In this document: positions 26,783 to 35,602 of the stretch, in pieces
Numbering within the stretch: the stretch's first letter is position 1
How the letters are laid out: each line of letters opens with the position of its first letter
DNA from: Acidovorax sp.
Lineage (GTDB): Bacteria; Pseudomonadota; Gammaproteobacteria; Burkholderiales; Burkholderiaceae_C
Direction: 5' to 3'
Length of the DNA: 40,696 nt
NCBI RefSeq assembly: GCF_016783915.1
Contig: NZ_JADHVT010000031.1
Coordinates: 1-40,696 of the forward strand
The notes under the pieces: model-generated
What the model was told of the DNA's origin: nothing
Database searches by the model: none
What the model saw: only the letters and a program-made list of their open reading frames with translations
Made by a program: the position numbers and the translations under genes

Positions 26783-26896
26783 AGGAACCTTTGGTGAACC
26801 CGGCCCGCAGCGCTGCACTGCTGGGCGGGATTCGGGGAAATATCAGTCGGAAAACAAGTCAGGGCAAGAAAAAAGCGGCGATCTACAGTTGCAGGG

Positions 26897-27616
26897 TCAC
26901 AGCGCCGCGTTGTGGTAGACCTCTTGGGTGTCGTCCAGGTCTTCCAGCACATCCAGCAGTTTTTGCATCTTGGCGGCGTCTTCGCCGGTCAGCTCGATGG
27001 TGTTTTCGGGCCGCATGGTCACGCCCGCCACCTCGGCCGTCAGGCCTGCGGCCTCCAGCGCGTTCTTTACCGCTTCAAAGTCGGCTGGGGCGGTCAGCAC
27101 CTCCACCGCGCCGTCTTCGTCGGTCACCACGTCTTCGGCGCCTGCCTCCAGCGCCACTTCCATCACCTTGTCTTCGCTGGTACCGGGGGCAAAAATCAGC
27201 TGGCCGCAGTGCTTGAACTGGAACACCACCGAGCCTTCGGTGCCCATGTTGCCTCCATGCTTGCTGAACGCGTGGCGCACTTCGGCCACGGTGCGCACGC
27301 GGTTGTCGGTCATGGTGTCGATCATGATGGCGGCGCCACCAATGCCGTAGCCTTCGTAGCGGATTTCTTCGTAGGTCAGGCCTTCGGCGTTGCCCGTGGC
27401 CTTGTCGATGTTGTACTTGATGCGGTCGGCGGGCATGTTGGCCGCCTTGGCCTTGTCCACCGCCAGGCGCAGGCGGGGGTTGGCTGACAGGTCACCGCCA
27501 CCGGCGCGGGCGGCCACAGTGATTTCACGAATGATGCGGGTCCAGATCTTGCCGCGTTTTTCATCCTGGCGCCCTTTGCGGTGCTGGATATTCGCCCATT
27601 TACTGTGTCCTGCCAC
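26897..27616 (-). CDS. yebC: YebC/PmpR-family protein
   Basis: A 239-residue YebC-family protein. It begins at a GTG (27614-27616), preceded by AAGGACTTCCC, and the N-terminus [20 protein letters not shown] is the family signature. The acidic C-terminal half ([13 protein letters not shown] and later [17 protein letters not shown]) is also typical. Members are annotated as transcriptional regulators (PmpR); recent work links YebC to translation of proline stretches. It lies upstream of purD-hemF with a 114-base gap, so it may be part of the same operon. Confidence 0.95.
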   Translation of the reverse strand: MAGHSKWANIQHRKGRQDEKRGKIWTRIIREITVAARAGGGDLSANPRLRLAVDKAKAANMPADRIKYNIDKATGNAEGLTYEEIRYEGYGIGGAAIMIDTMTDNRVRTVAEVRHAFSKHGGNMGTEGSVVFQFKHCGQLIFAPGTSEDKVMEVALEAGAEDVVTDEDGAVEVLTAPADFEAVKNALEAAGLTAEVAGVTMRPENTIELTGEDAAKMQKLLDVLEDLDDTQEVYHNAAL

Positions 27617-27695
27617 GGGAAGTCCTTTTGTATTGATTTAATCTAGTCGGTGGATTTTACTTTTTGCCGAACCCGTACCCCCGAGGAAACCCGAA
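27617..27695. promoter_or_regulatory. Divergent intergenic region yebC / yjgR
   Basis: A 79-base AT-rich gap that must hold promoters for both directions. Ribosome sites are clear on both sides (AAGGA for yebC; GAGGAAA before 27696). An AT-rich stretch with TTGATTTAATCTAG lies in the middle. No unambiguous -35/-10 pair could be assigned. Confidence 0.45.
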
Positions 27696-29234
27696 ATGGC
27701 CGAACCCCTGCTGATTGCCAAGCACGACACGATTGAATGCCACCTGCTGCCCGGCCTGGCCAACCGCCACGGGCTCATCACCGGTGCCACCGGCACCGGC
27801 AAGACGGTGACCCTGCAGACCCTGGCCGAAAACTTCTCGCGCATTGGCGTTCCGGTGTTCATGGCCGACGTGAAGGGAGACCTCACCGGCGCCAGCCAGC
27901 CGGGCAAGATTGGCGACAAGCTGGCCGGCGTGCTCAAGGAGCGGGGCCTTCAGCTACCCGTCCCCCTGGCCTGCCCCACCACGCTGTGGGACGTGTTTGG
28001 CGAACAGGGCCACCCGGTGCGCGCCACGGTATCGGACATGGGGCCGCTGCTGCTGGGCCGCATGCTCAACCTGAACGAGACCCAGCTGGGTGTGCTCAAC
28101 CTGGTGTTCAAGATTGCCGACGACAACGGCATGCTGCTGCTGGACCTGAAGGACCTGCGCGCCATGCTGCAGTACGTGGGAGACAACGCCAAGGAGTTCA
28201 CGACCGAATACGGCAACGTCAGCGCCGCCAGCGTAGGCGCCATCCAGCGCGGGCTGCTGCAGATCGAGCAGCAGGGCGGCACGCAGTTCTTTGGCGAGCC
28301 CATGCTAAACATCCAGGACTTCATGCAGACCGTGGACGGCCATGGCGTGGTCAACATCCTGGCGGCCGACAAGCTCATGAACTCGCCGCGCCTGTATGCC
28401 ACCTTCCTCTTGTGGATGCTGTCTGAGCTGTTCGAGCAGCTACCTGAGATCGGCGACCCCGAGATTCCGAAGCTGGTGTTCTTCTTCGACGAGGCCCACC
28501 TGCTGTTCAACGAGGCGCCCAAGGTGCTCATCGAGCGCATCGAGCTGGTGGTGCGACTGGTGCGCTCCAAGGGCGTGGGGGTTTACTTCGTCACCCAGAA
28601 TCCGCTCGACATCCCCGATAGCGTGCTGGCCCAACTGGGCAACCGCGTGCAGCACGCGCTGCGCGCCTTCACCCCGCGCGACCAGAAGGCCGTCAAAGCG
28701 ACGGCCACCACCATGCGGCAAAAACCGGGGCTGGACATTGAAACCGCCATCACCGAGCTGGCCGTGGGCGAGGCGCTGGTGAGCTTTCTGGACACCAAGG
28801 GCCGCCCCAGCGTGACCGAACGCGTTTTTGTATTGCCTCCGGGCAGCCAGTTGGGCCCCATCACACCACAGCAGCGCCAGGCCCTGATGGCCGGTTCTCT
28901 GGTCGCGGGCGTGTATGAAAAGGTGGTGGACCGCGAGTCGGCCTACGAAAAGCTCAAGGGTCGCGCCGCCGAAGCCAGCGGGCAGGCGGGTAACGCAGCG
29001 GGCGGGGGCAACGGCAAGGTGGCCACCGGTGCGCCCACCGAAGAAGGCGGCGGCCTGCTGGGTGGGCTGAACGACGTGCTGTTTGGCAGCACCGGTCCGC
29101 GCGGCGGCAAACGCGACGGCCTGGCGCAGACCATGGCCAAGTCCGCCGTGCGCACCATGGGCACCACGATCGGCAAGGAGATTTTGCGGGGCGTGCTCGG
29201 CGGTATCTTTGGCGGCGGCAGCAAGCGCCGCTGA
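27696..29234 (+). CDS. yjgR: HerA-like ATPase, YjgR/DUF853 family
   Basis: A 512-residue RecA/FtsK-HerA-fold ATPase. Walker A is [10 protein letters not shown], followed by [16 protein letters not shown]; Walker B is [13 protein letters not shown]; and [20 protein letters not shown] and [13 protein letters not shown] are family motifs. The C-terminal ~100 residues are a Gly/Ala-rich linker ([17 protein letters not shown]) and a Gly-rich helical end ([14 protein letters not shown]). The family is widespread and its role is not established; a DNA-translocase activity is suggested only by the fold. It is likely monocistronic. Downstream, CGCCGT-TGGG-ACGGCG forms a hairpin at 29235-29250 without a T-tract. 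Confidence 0.9.
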   Translation: MAEPLLIAKHDTIECHLLPGLANRHGLITGATGTGKTVTLQTLAENFSRIGVPVFMADVKGDLTGASQPGKIGDKLAGVLKERGLQLPVPLACPTTLWDVFGEQGHPVRATVSDMGPLLLGRMLNLNETQLGVLNLVFKIADDNGMLLLDLKDLRAMLQYVGDNAKEFTTEYGNVSAASVGAIQRGLLQIEQQGGTQFFGEPMLNIQDFMQTVDGHGVVNILAADKLMNSPRLYATFLLWMLSELFEQLPEIGDPEIPKLVFFFDEAHLLFNEAPKVLIERIELVVRLVRSKGVGVYFVTQNPLDIPDSVLAQLGNRVQHALRAFTPRDQKAVKATATTMRQKPGLDIETAITELAVGEALVSFLDTKGRPSVTERVFVLPPGSQLGPITPQQRQALMAGSLVAGVYEKVVDRESAYEKLKGRAAEASGQAGNAAGGGNGKVATGAPTEEGGGLLGGLNDVLFGSTGPRGGKRDGLAQTMAKSAVRTMGTTIGKEILRGVLGGIFGGGSKRR

Positions 29235-29417
29235 CGCCGTTGGGACGGCGCCCGGCGTCATAGACCGGCGGCGCCCCTCCCGCCATTGGCTCGCCTCCCT
29301 GTGAAAGCGCACAACATGGCGCCTGTGACCTTTTGACGACACCCCGCGATTCGTCACAAATCAGTCACATGGCCGCCGTGAAATCGCCATACACAAAAAC
29401 AAAAAGAAGGAGGGACG

Positions 29418-30230
29418 ATGACACGCATTGAAAACGTTCTGCTGCGCTGGGGCGGCAAGGTCATGCTGCTGGCCATTGGGGTGTGGGTGGCAGCCATCCT
29501 CGGCATCTTTGCAGGCGCCTGGCGCCTGCGCTGGCCCTGGGTCCTGTACTTCATTGCCACCGTCATCATCACGGCGCTGGTGATCCAGTGGACCAACGCG
29601 GTGCGCCAGCGCTACATCCGCGAGGCTCCCCTGCCCCGCTTTCTGCAGCGCAAGCTGCGCGAGACCTACCCCCATCTGAGCACCCGCGACTGTGAGCTGG
29701 TCGAACGCGGCCTGCGCCAGTTCTTCATGGCCTGCCTGCGCAGCAACCAGCAGTTTGTGGCCATGCCCTCCAAGGCGGTCGATGCGCTGTGGCACGAATT
29801 CATCCTGCACACGCAGGCGTACAAGCTGTGGTGCCAGAACGCACTGGGCTTCTTCTTGCACCACACACCCGCCGAGGCGCTGGGCCACAAGGCGCGCCAC
29901 AACGACGGCCTGCGCCGCTGCTGGTACTGGGTGTGCAAGGAAGAATCCATCGACCCCAAGGCGCCCAGCCGCCTGCCCCTGCTGTTTGCGCTGGACGCCA
30001 AGTTCGCGATTGCCGGAGGCTTCAGCTACGTGCCCGACTGCTCCGACATCGCCCGCAAAAGCGACGCGGGTGGCAGCGGCGGCGACAGCTACTGCGGCAC
30101 CAGTTTTTCGGACGGCAGCTACAGCGGCAGCTCGGGCGATTTTGGCGGTGCCGAGAGTTCGGATGCAGGCAGTGACGGCGGCGGGGATGGCGGGGGAGAC
30201 GGCGGCGGTTGTGGTGGTGGCGGGGACTGA
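29418..30230 (+). CDS. Membrane protein with GRDP-like WH/HH-P motif and Gly-rich tail
   Basis: A 270-residue protein. Two membrane helices (about residues 13-35 and 41-60) are followed by a soluble domain carrying MPSKAVDALWHEFILHTQAY, then KLWC and FFLHHTP. The pattern V-D-x-L-W-H...C...G-x-x-x-H-H-x-P is that of the glycine-rich-domain protein (DUF1399) module known from plants and scattered in bacteria. The last ~60 residues are almost entirely Gly, Ser and Asp with a few Cys (CGGGGD end), resembling the low-complexity tails of some bacterial membrane proteins. Its ribosome site is strong (AAGGAGGG). Function unknown; the His and Cys residues could bind metal. Confidence 0.75.
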   Translation: MTRIENVLLRWGGKVMLLAIGVWVAAILGIFAGAWRLRWPWVLYFIATVIITALVIQWTNAVRQRYIREAPLPRFLQRKLRETYPHLSTRDCELVERGLRQFFMACLRSNQQFVAMPSKAVDALWHEFILHTQAYKLWCQNALGFFLHHTPAEALGHKARHNDGLRRCWYWVCKEESIDPKAPSRLPLLFALDAKFAIAGGFSYVPDCSDIARKSDAGGSGGDSYCGTSFSDGSYSGSSGDFGGAESSDAGSDGGGDGGGDGGGCGGGGD

Positions 30231-30283
30231 GCGCCTGAACCACCGACCCCGTTGGCGACACAACGCCAGCCCCAATCACTCTC

Positions 30284-30332
30284 TTTTTGATAGCTACCCG
30301 GGCATGATGTACTAGCACCTGCAGCCCAAATT
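30284..30332. repeat. Dispersed intergenic repeat, copy 5 (degenerate)
   Basis: TTTTTGATAGCTACC at the left and ACTAGCACCTGCAGCCCAAA at the right frame a short core. It keeps the GATAGCT and ACTAGC anchors but has lost the GCGCTT part. It lies in the 170-base gap before the crotonase gene. Confidence 0.6.
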
Positions 30333-30400
30333 GCCTGAAATCAAGTCCAGTCACCCAGGCGACGACCGGGCCTGCGCACACCGGTCTACAGTGGCACCCC

Positions 30401-31243
30401 ATGAACACCCTCACCTGCTTTTCCCTCAGCATCACTGACCATGTGGCCCATCTGGTTCTGAACAAACCCGAGGCCATGAATACCATGCACCCCACCTTCT
30501 GGCGCGAGCTGGACGCGGTGCTGGCCCAGCTGCACCAGGCGGGCGCGGCGCGGGCGCTGGTCATCAGCAGCACCGGCAAACATTTCAGCGCGGGCATGGC
30601 GCTGGAAACCTTTGGCGGCGCCATCACGATGGACGACCAGAGCCCCGAGGGCCGTGCCGCCATCTTTGACCTGCTGACGGACATGCAGGCCACCTTCACC
30701 CGCATCGACAACCTGCGCATCCCCGTCATCATGGCCATCCACGGCGGCTGCATCGGCGGAGCGGTGGACATGGTCACCGCAGGCTGCATCCGCTATGCCA
30801 CGGCCGACGCGTTCTTCTGCATCCAGGAGATCAACATCGGCATGGTGGCCGACGTGGGCACGCTGCAACGCCTGCCCAAGCTCATCCCTCTCGGCGTGGT
30901 GAAAGAACTGGCCTACACCGGCCGCCGCTTGAGCGCCGCCAAGGCCCTGGGCTACGGCCTGGTCAACGAGGTCTTCGACACCCAGGAAGCCATGCTGGCC
31001 GCCGCGCTGCAGTGCGCCAAGGAGATCGCGTCCAAGCCTCCGGTGGCCATTTGGGGCACCAAGCAGGCCGTTAACTACGCGCGCGACCACAGCGTGGAAG
31101 ACAGCCTGCGCCAGATGGGCTGGCTGCAAGGCGCCATCTGGAGCAACCAGCATGTGCGCGAATCGGTCATAGCCATGAAGCAAAAACGCGTGGGCGAGTT
31201 CCCGGCACTCACGCCGTTGCAGCGGTTCAGCGAGCTGGGCTGA
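30401..31243 (+). CDS. Crotonase-family protein, dienoyl-CoA isomerase-like
   Basis: A 280-residue enoyl-CoA hydratase/isomerase-fold enzyme. The oxyanion hole is formed by ISSTGKHFSAGMALETF and HGGCIGGAVDM. Three acids, D123, E143 and D151, match in spacing (20 and 8 residues) the D176, E196 and D204 of rat delta3,5-delta2,4-dienoyl-CoA isomerase, and the segment QEINIGMVADVGTLQRLPKL is very like it. This points to isomerisation of dienoyl-CoAs from odd-position unsaturated fatty acids, rather than hydration. The neighbours are unrelated, so it appears to be a single gene. The ribosome site is weak. Confidence 0.87.
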   Translation: MNTLTCFSLSITDHVAHLVLNKPEAMNTMHPTFWRELDAVLAQLHQAGAARALVISSTGKHFSAGMALETFGGAITMDDQSPEGRAAIFDLLTDMQATFTRIDNLRIPVIMAIHGGCIGGAVDMVTAGCIRYATADAFFCIQEINIGMVADVGTLQRLPKLIPLGVVKELAYTGRRLSAAKALGYGLVNEVFDTQEAMLAAALQCAKEIASKPPVAIWGTKQAVNYARDHSVEDSLRQMGWLQGAIWSNQHVRESVIAMKQKRVGEFPALTPLQRFSELG

Positions 31244-31246
31244 CCG

Positions 31247-31274
31247 CCACCGGGCCGCGCCATGCGGCCCGTGG
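31247..31274 (+). terminator. Strong GC hairpin after the crotonase gene
   Basis: CGGGCCGC (31251-31258) pairs perfectly with GCGGCCCG (31264-31271) around a 5-base loop, and the stem extends with CCA/TGG past one bulged C. It lies 4 bases after the stop codon. There is no T-tract, so it may be a mRNA-end-stabilising hairpin or a rho-assisted terminator instead of an intrinsic one. Confidence 0.45.
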
Positions 31275-31298
31275 TATTGGGCTCACAGGCATGTGCCA

Positions 31299-31352
31299 CA
31301 TCAAAATGTATAGCTGCCCAGGCATACAGCACTAGCGCTCGCAGGCCCTTTT
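31299..31352. repeat. Dispersed intergenic repeat, copy 6
   Basis: ATCAAAATGTATAGCTGCCC, then a GGCATACAG core, then CACTAGCGCTCGCAGGCCCT. Both anchors (ATAGCTG and ACTAGCGCT) are kept. It is in the 194-base gap between the crotonase gene and the PLP-enzyme gene. Confidence 0.78.
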
Positions 31353-31437
31353 GCTTGAAGTAAAGAGGTAAAGGGCTATCATCAGGCTTTACGGGGTTTG
31401 GCCGTCTTCCAGCCCTGTCCACAAGGATGCCGCCACC

Positions 31438-32412
31438 ATGACGCTGCCCAGCCTGACCCCGCCCACCTACGACGATGTGGCCGCTGCCGCGCACCGGCTC
31501 AAGGGCATGGCCCACCGCACGCCCGTGCTGCGCTCCAGCACCGCCGATGAGCGGCTGGGCGCGCAGCTGTTCTTCAAGTGCGAGAACCTGCAGCGCACCG
31601 GCGCCTTCAAGTTCCGGGGTGCGTTCAACACCCTGGCCCAGTTCACCGACGAGCAGCGCGAGCGCGGCGTGCTCGCCTTCTCTGCTGGCAACCACGCCCA
31701 GGCGATTGCGCTGTCAGCCCGGCTGCTGGACATGCCCGCCGCCATCGTCATGCCCGAGGACGCCCCCGCCTCCAAGATGGCCGCCACGCGCGACTACGGC
31801 GCCCAGGTCGTCACCTACAACCGCTACACCGAAGACCGCGAGGCCATCAGCCGCCGCCTGGCGCTGGAGCGCGGCATGACGCTGGTACCCCCGTTCGACC
31901 ACCCCCATGTCATCGCTGGCCAGGGCACGGCCGCCAAAGAGCTTTTTGAAGAAGTGCCCGACCTGGACTACCTCTTCGTCTGCGTGGGCGGCGGTGGCCT
32001 GCTGGCCGGCAGCCTGCTCGCAGCCGAGGCCCTGGCGCCGCAATGCCGGGTGGTGGGCGTAGAGCCTGCGGCGGGCAACGACGGCCAGCAGTCGTTCAAA
32101 GCCGGACACGTGGTGCAGATCCCCACGCCCCACACCATTGCCGACGGCGCACAGACCCAGGCCCTGGGCCAGCTCACCTTCCCCATCATCCAGCGCCTGG
32201 CCGACGACATGGTCACTGCCACCGACGAGCAACTGGTGGAGTCCCTGCGCTTTTTTGCCGAGCGCATGAAGATCGTGGTCGAACCCACGGGCGCCCTCGC
32301 GTTCGCCGGGGCCCAGCACGGCAACGTGGACATCCATGGCGCGCGTGTCGGCATCCTCATCAGTGGCGGCAACGTCGATTTGTCGCGCCTGGCACGGTTT
32401 CTGGCAGACTAG
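31438..32412 (+). CDS. Threonine dehydratase/serine racemase-like PLP enzyme
   Basis: A 324-residue fold-type II PLP enzyme. The Schiff-base lysine is K58 in RTGAFKFRGAFN, followed by the Asn loop SAGNHAQA and the phosphate-binding GGGGLLAGSL. It is one catalytic domain without the C-terminal ACT-like domain of biosynthetic IlvA, so it belongs with catabolic threonine dehydratases, serine racemases and threo-3-hydroxyaspartate ammonia-lyases. Which of these cannot be told from sequence alone. AAGGA lies about 12 bases before the ATG. upp follows after 83 bases on the same strand. Confidence 0.88.
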   Translation: MTLPSLTPPTYDDVAAAAHRLKGMAHRTPVLRSSTADERLGAQLFFKCENLQRTGAFKFRGAFNTLAQFTDEQRERGVLAFSAGNHAQAIALSARLLDMPAAIVMPEDAPASKMAATRDYGAQVVTYNRYTEDREAISRRLALERGMTLVPPFDHPHVIAGQGTAAKELFEEVPDLDYLFVCVGGGGLLAGSLLAAEALAPQCRVVGVEPAAGNDGQQSFKAGHVVQIPTPHTIADGAQTQALGQLTFPIIQRLADDMVTATDEQLVESLRFFAERMKIVVEPTGALAFAGAQHGNVDIHGARVGILISGGNVDLSRLARFLAD

Positions 32413-32495
32413 CCCCCACTTTTTTACCCACTGTGTGGCAGAGCGTGCCTGTGCACCGGCACTGAGGCCTCTGCCCTTCTCCTTTCAGGTTCCCC

Positions 32496-33125
<630 letters not shown>

Positions 33126-33150
33126 GCGCACAGCCGCCTGGTCATGCACC

Positions 33151-33192
33151 AGCCACCGCAGGAGGGCCTTTGTGCCCGGCGGTGGCTTTTTT
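33151..33192 (+). terminator. Rho-independent terminator after upp
   Basis: AGCCACCGC (33151-33159) and GCGGTGGCT (33179-33187) form a perfect 9-bp stem with a 19-base loop that has its own GGC/GCC pairing, followed directly by six T. It ends upp transcription and separates it from the BMP-type transporter genes. Confidence 0.93.
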
Positions 33193-33352
33193 CATGGCTG
33201 CGCACCCACGTCCGCAAATTTTTACCACTTGGTGGCTTTCCTCTGGCAGACTTGCCAGCGGTTTGCCGCAGTCCGGGGGGCCTACTGGCGCGCTCCTTGC
33301 TAGGACAAAGGCACCTCCAACCCTTTGTTCGCTTGTCTGAAGGACCCCCACC

Positions 33353-34363
33353 ATGACCACTCGCCGCATCTTCACCGGACGCCTGCTCTGCACCTCCATG
33401 GCCCTCTCGGCCGCCATGGCGATGGCGCCCTCTTTGGCCTTCGCGCAGTCCAAGATCAAGGTCGCGGCGATCTACACGGTGCCTTTTGAACAGCAATGGG
33501 TCAGCCGCATCCACAAGGCGCTGAAGGCCGCCGAGGCACGTGGCGAAATCGAATACAAGGCCAGCGAAAACGTGAGCAACGCCGACTACGAGCGCGTGAT
33601 GCGCGAGTACGCCACCGGCGGCAACCAGCTCATCGTGGGCGAGGCCTTTGCGGTAGAAGCCGCCGCCCGCAAGGTGGCCAAGGACTTCCCCAAGACTTCG
33701 TTCCTGCTCGGCTCCTCCGGCAAGCCGCAGGCGCCCAATTTCAGCGTGTTCGACAACTACATCCAGGAGCCCGCGTACCTCAGCGGCATGGTGGCTGGCG
33801 GCATGACCAAGACCAACAAGATCGGCATGGTGGGCGGCTTCCCCATCCCCGAGGTCAACCGCCTGATGCATGCCTTCATGGCGGGCGCCAAGGAGACCAA
33901 TCCCAAGGTCGAGTTCACCATCACCTTCATCAACAGCTGGTTTGACCCACCCAAGGCCAAGGAAGCCACCTTCGCCATGATCGACAAGGGCGCCGACGTG
34001 CTGTATGCCGAGCGCTTTGGCGTGAGCGACGCCGCCAAAGAAAAAGGCAAGCTCGCCATCGGCAACGTGATCAACACGCAAGAGCAGTACCCCGATACCG
34101 TGGTCGCGTCGGCCATCTGGCACATGGAGCCCAGCATCGACCGCGCGCTGAAACTGGTGAAGGAAGGCAAGTTCACACCCGAGGACTACGGCCCGTATTC
34201 GATGATGAAGCACAAGGGCTCTGAGCTGGCCCCACTGGGTACGTTCGAGAAGAAGGTGCCTGCCGACATCGTCGCCAAGGTCAAGGCCAAGGAGGCCGAC
34301 ATCCTGGCGGGCAAGTTCACCGTGAAGGTGGACGACAGCCAGCCCAAGTCCACGGCCAAGTAA
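33353..34363 (+). CDS. BMP-family (PnrA-like) ABC transporter substrate-binding protein
   Basis: A 336-residue periplasmic binding protein of the BMP/Med/PnrA family, which binds purine and pyrimidine nucleosides. The signal peptide is RLLCTSMALSAAMAMAPSLA with cleavage after AFA. The mature part shows KVAAIYTVPFEQQWVSRIHK and the family-like stretch GMVGGFPIPEVNRLMHAFMA. AAGGA precedes the ATG. It is followed by a terminator with a gap, then by a nucleosidase and the ATPase and permease genes. High expression of the binding protein by terminator attenuation is a usual arrangement and is inferred here. Confidence 0.92.
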   Translation: MTTRRIFTGRLLCTSMALSAAMAMAPSLAFAQSKIKVAAIYTVPFEQQWVSRIHKALKAAEARGEIEYKASENVSNADYERVMREYATGGNQLIVGEAFAVEAAARKVAKDFPKTSFLLGSSGKPQAPNFSVFDNYIQEPAYLSGMVAGGMTKTNKIGMVGGFPIPEVNRLMHAFMAGAKETNPKVEFTITFINSWFDPPKAKEATFAMIDKGADVLYAERFGVSDAAKEKGKLAIGNVINTQEQYPDTVVASAIWHMEPSIDRALKLVKEGKFTPEDYGPYSMMKHKGSELAPLGTFEKKVPADIVAKVKAKEADILAGKFTVKVDDSQPKSTAK

Positions 34364-34409
34364 GCACCGGATGCAGCGGGCGCCGTGCCCGCGTCCTCAA
34401 CTTCTGTGC

Positions 34410-34446
34410 ACAGGCCACCCCAGCAAAGCGGTGGCCTGTTTGTTTT
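34410..34446 (+). terminator. Rho-independent terminator after the binding-protein gene
   Basis: ACAGGCCACC (34410-34419) and GGTGGCCTGT (34430-34439) form a 10-bp perfect stem with a 10-base loop, followed by TTTGTTTT. It ends or attenuates transcription just before the nucleosidase gene, so the downstream transporter genes depend on read-through or on a promoter inside the short gap. Confidence 0.9.
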
Positions 34447-34474
34447 GATGCTCACCGCTATTGGCTCACCCACC

Positions 34475-35440
34475 ATGTTTTCGCACCACACCACCAAGCC
34501 GACTCTGACAACCCGGTGCACCCGCCTGCTGGGCGCCCTGGCCCTGGCCGCCGTGGTCGCGGGCTGTGCCGCCACCTCGCCTGGCAAAACAGCCGTGCGG
34601 CTGGACGACACGCCCCGCATCGCCGTCATCTCCGCTTTTGCCCCTGAGCTGACCGTGCTGCTGCCCCAGGTGCAGCAGCCCGCCAAGCACAGCATCAACG
34701 GCGTGGAGTTCACCACCGGCACGCTGGAGGGCAAACCTGTGGTGGTGTTCCTGTCGGGCATCAGCATGACCAACGCGGCCATGAACACCCAGCTGGTGCT
34801 GGACCGCTTCCACGTGAGCCACGTGGTCTTCAGCGGCATTGCGGGCGGCGTGAACCCTAGCCTGCACATTGGCGACGTGACGGTGCCCGCACAGTGGGGC
34901 CAGTACATGGAATGGCTGATGGCGCGTGAAGACAAACCCGGCCAGTACAGCGCCCCCGCGTGGATGAAAAGCGAGCTGACGATGCCCGCCTTCGGCATGA
35001 TGCACCCGCGCCCGGTGGAGGTGCGATCGACTGCCAACCCCCAGCTCAGCAAGAAGTTCTGGTTCGAAGCCGACCCGAAGATGCTGGCCACCGCCCGCAG
35101 CCTGCAGAACGTGGGCCTGGAGCACTGCCTGGCCGCCACCTGCCTCAAGCAGCGCCCACAACTGGTGGTAGGCGGCAACGGCGTATCGGGCCAAGCCTTT
35201 GTGGACAACAAGGCCTTCCGCGAATACGCCTTCAAGACCTTCGAGGCCAACGTGCTCGACATGGAAACCGCCGCCACCGCCATGGTCGCCCACAGCAACG
35301 GCGTGCCCTACATCGCCTTCCGGTCGCTGAGCGATCTCGCCGGTGGTGGTGATGGCGAGAACGAAATGGGCACCTTCATGGGCCTGGCGGCCGCCAATTC
35401 GGCCAAGGTGTTGCGCGCGTTTCTGGCGGCGTGGAAGTGA
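34475..35440 (+). CDS. MTA/SAH nucleosidase-like protein with lipoprotein signal
   Basis: A 321-residue phosphorylase/nucleosidase-superfamily protein. Three key acids line up with E. coli MTAN (E12, E174, D197): E54 in AFAPELTVLL, E264 in LDMETAATA and D287 in RSLSDLAGG, with the same 23-residue gap between the last two. The N-terminus MFSHHTTKPTLTTRCTRLLG continues with a hydrophobic stretch ending in VVAGC, a good lipobox, so it should be exported and lipid-anchored, unlike cytosolic 230-residue MTAN. Extra sequence includes two Cys (LEHCLAATC). An ATG at 34448 is possible, but it would overlap the terminator zone; 34475 fits the signal better. It is next to a nucleoside transporter. Confidence 0.85.
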   Translation: MFSHHTTKPTLTTRCTRLLGALALAAVVAGCAATSPGKTAVRLDDTPRIAVISAFAPELTVLLPQVQQPAKHSINGVEFTTGTLEGKPVVVFLSGISMTNAAMNTQLVLDRFHVSHVVFSGIAGGVNPSLHIGDVTVPAQWGQYMEWLMAREDKPGQYSAPAWMKSELTMPAFGMMHPRPVEVRSTANPQLSKKFWFEADPKMLATARSLQNVGLEHCLAATCLKQRPQLVVGGNGVSGQAFVDNKAFREYAFKTFEANVLDMETAATAMVAHSNGVPYIAFRSLSDLAGGGDGENEMGTFMGLAAANSAKVLRAFLAAWK

Positions 35441-35451
35441 AGCAGAAACAC

Positions 35452-35573
35452 CCCCCTGAGCGGCTACGCCGCTTCCCCCCGCTCTCGCAGTGCTGCGCAC
35501 AGCGGGCAGTGGGACGACGCCAGCGCGGCGGGGCGGCCCTTGCGCGGCGCCCACTGGCCTGGGCCGCGCCAGT
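35452..35573. repeat. 122-bp GC-rich intergenic repeat, copy 2
   Basis: The same layout and length as 16261-16382: it opens CCCCCTGAGCGGCTACGCCG, has GGGACGACGCC in the middle, then GGGGCGGCCCTTGC, and closes CTGGGCCGCGCCAGT. It lies between the nucleosidase and the ATPase genes, so it again interrupts an apparent operon. Confidence 0.78.
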
Positions 35574-35602
35574 TTTGTGTACCGCTGACGGAGCACGACT
35601 CC

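Noticed and set aside
29235-29259. CGCCGT-TGGG-ACGGCG hairpin as an intrinsic terminator after yjgR
   Set aside because: The stem is perfect, but no T-tract follows, so intrinsic termination cannot be claimed.
33193-33352. A purine or other riboswitch upstream of the BMP-type binding protein
   Set aside because: No known aptamer core was recognised in this 160-base gap; only ordinary promoter-length sequence is visible.
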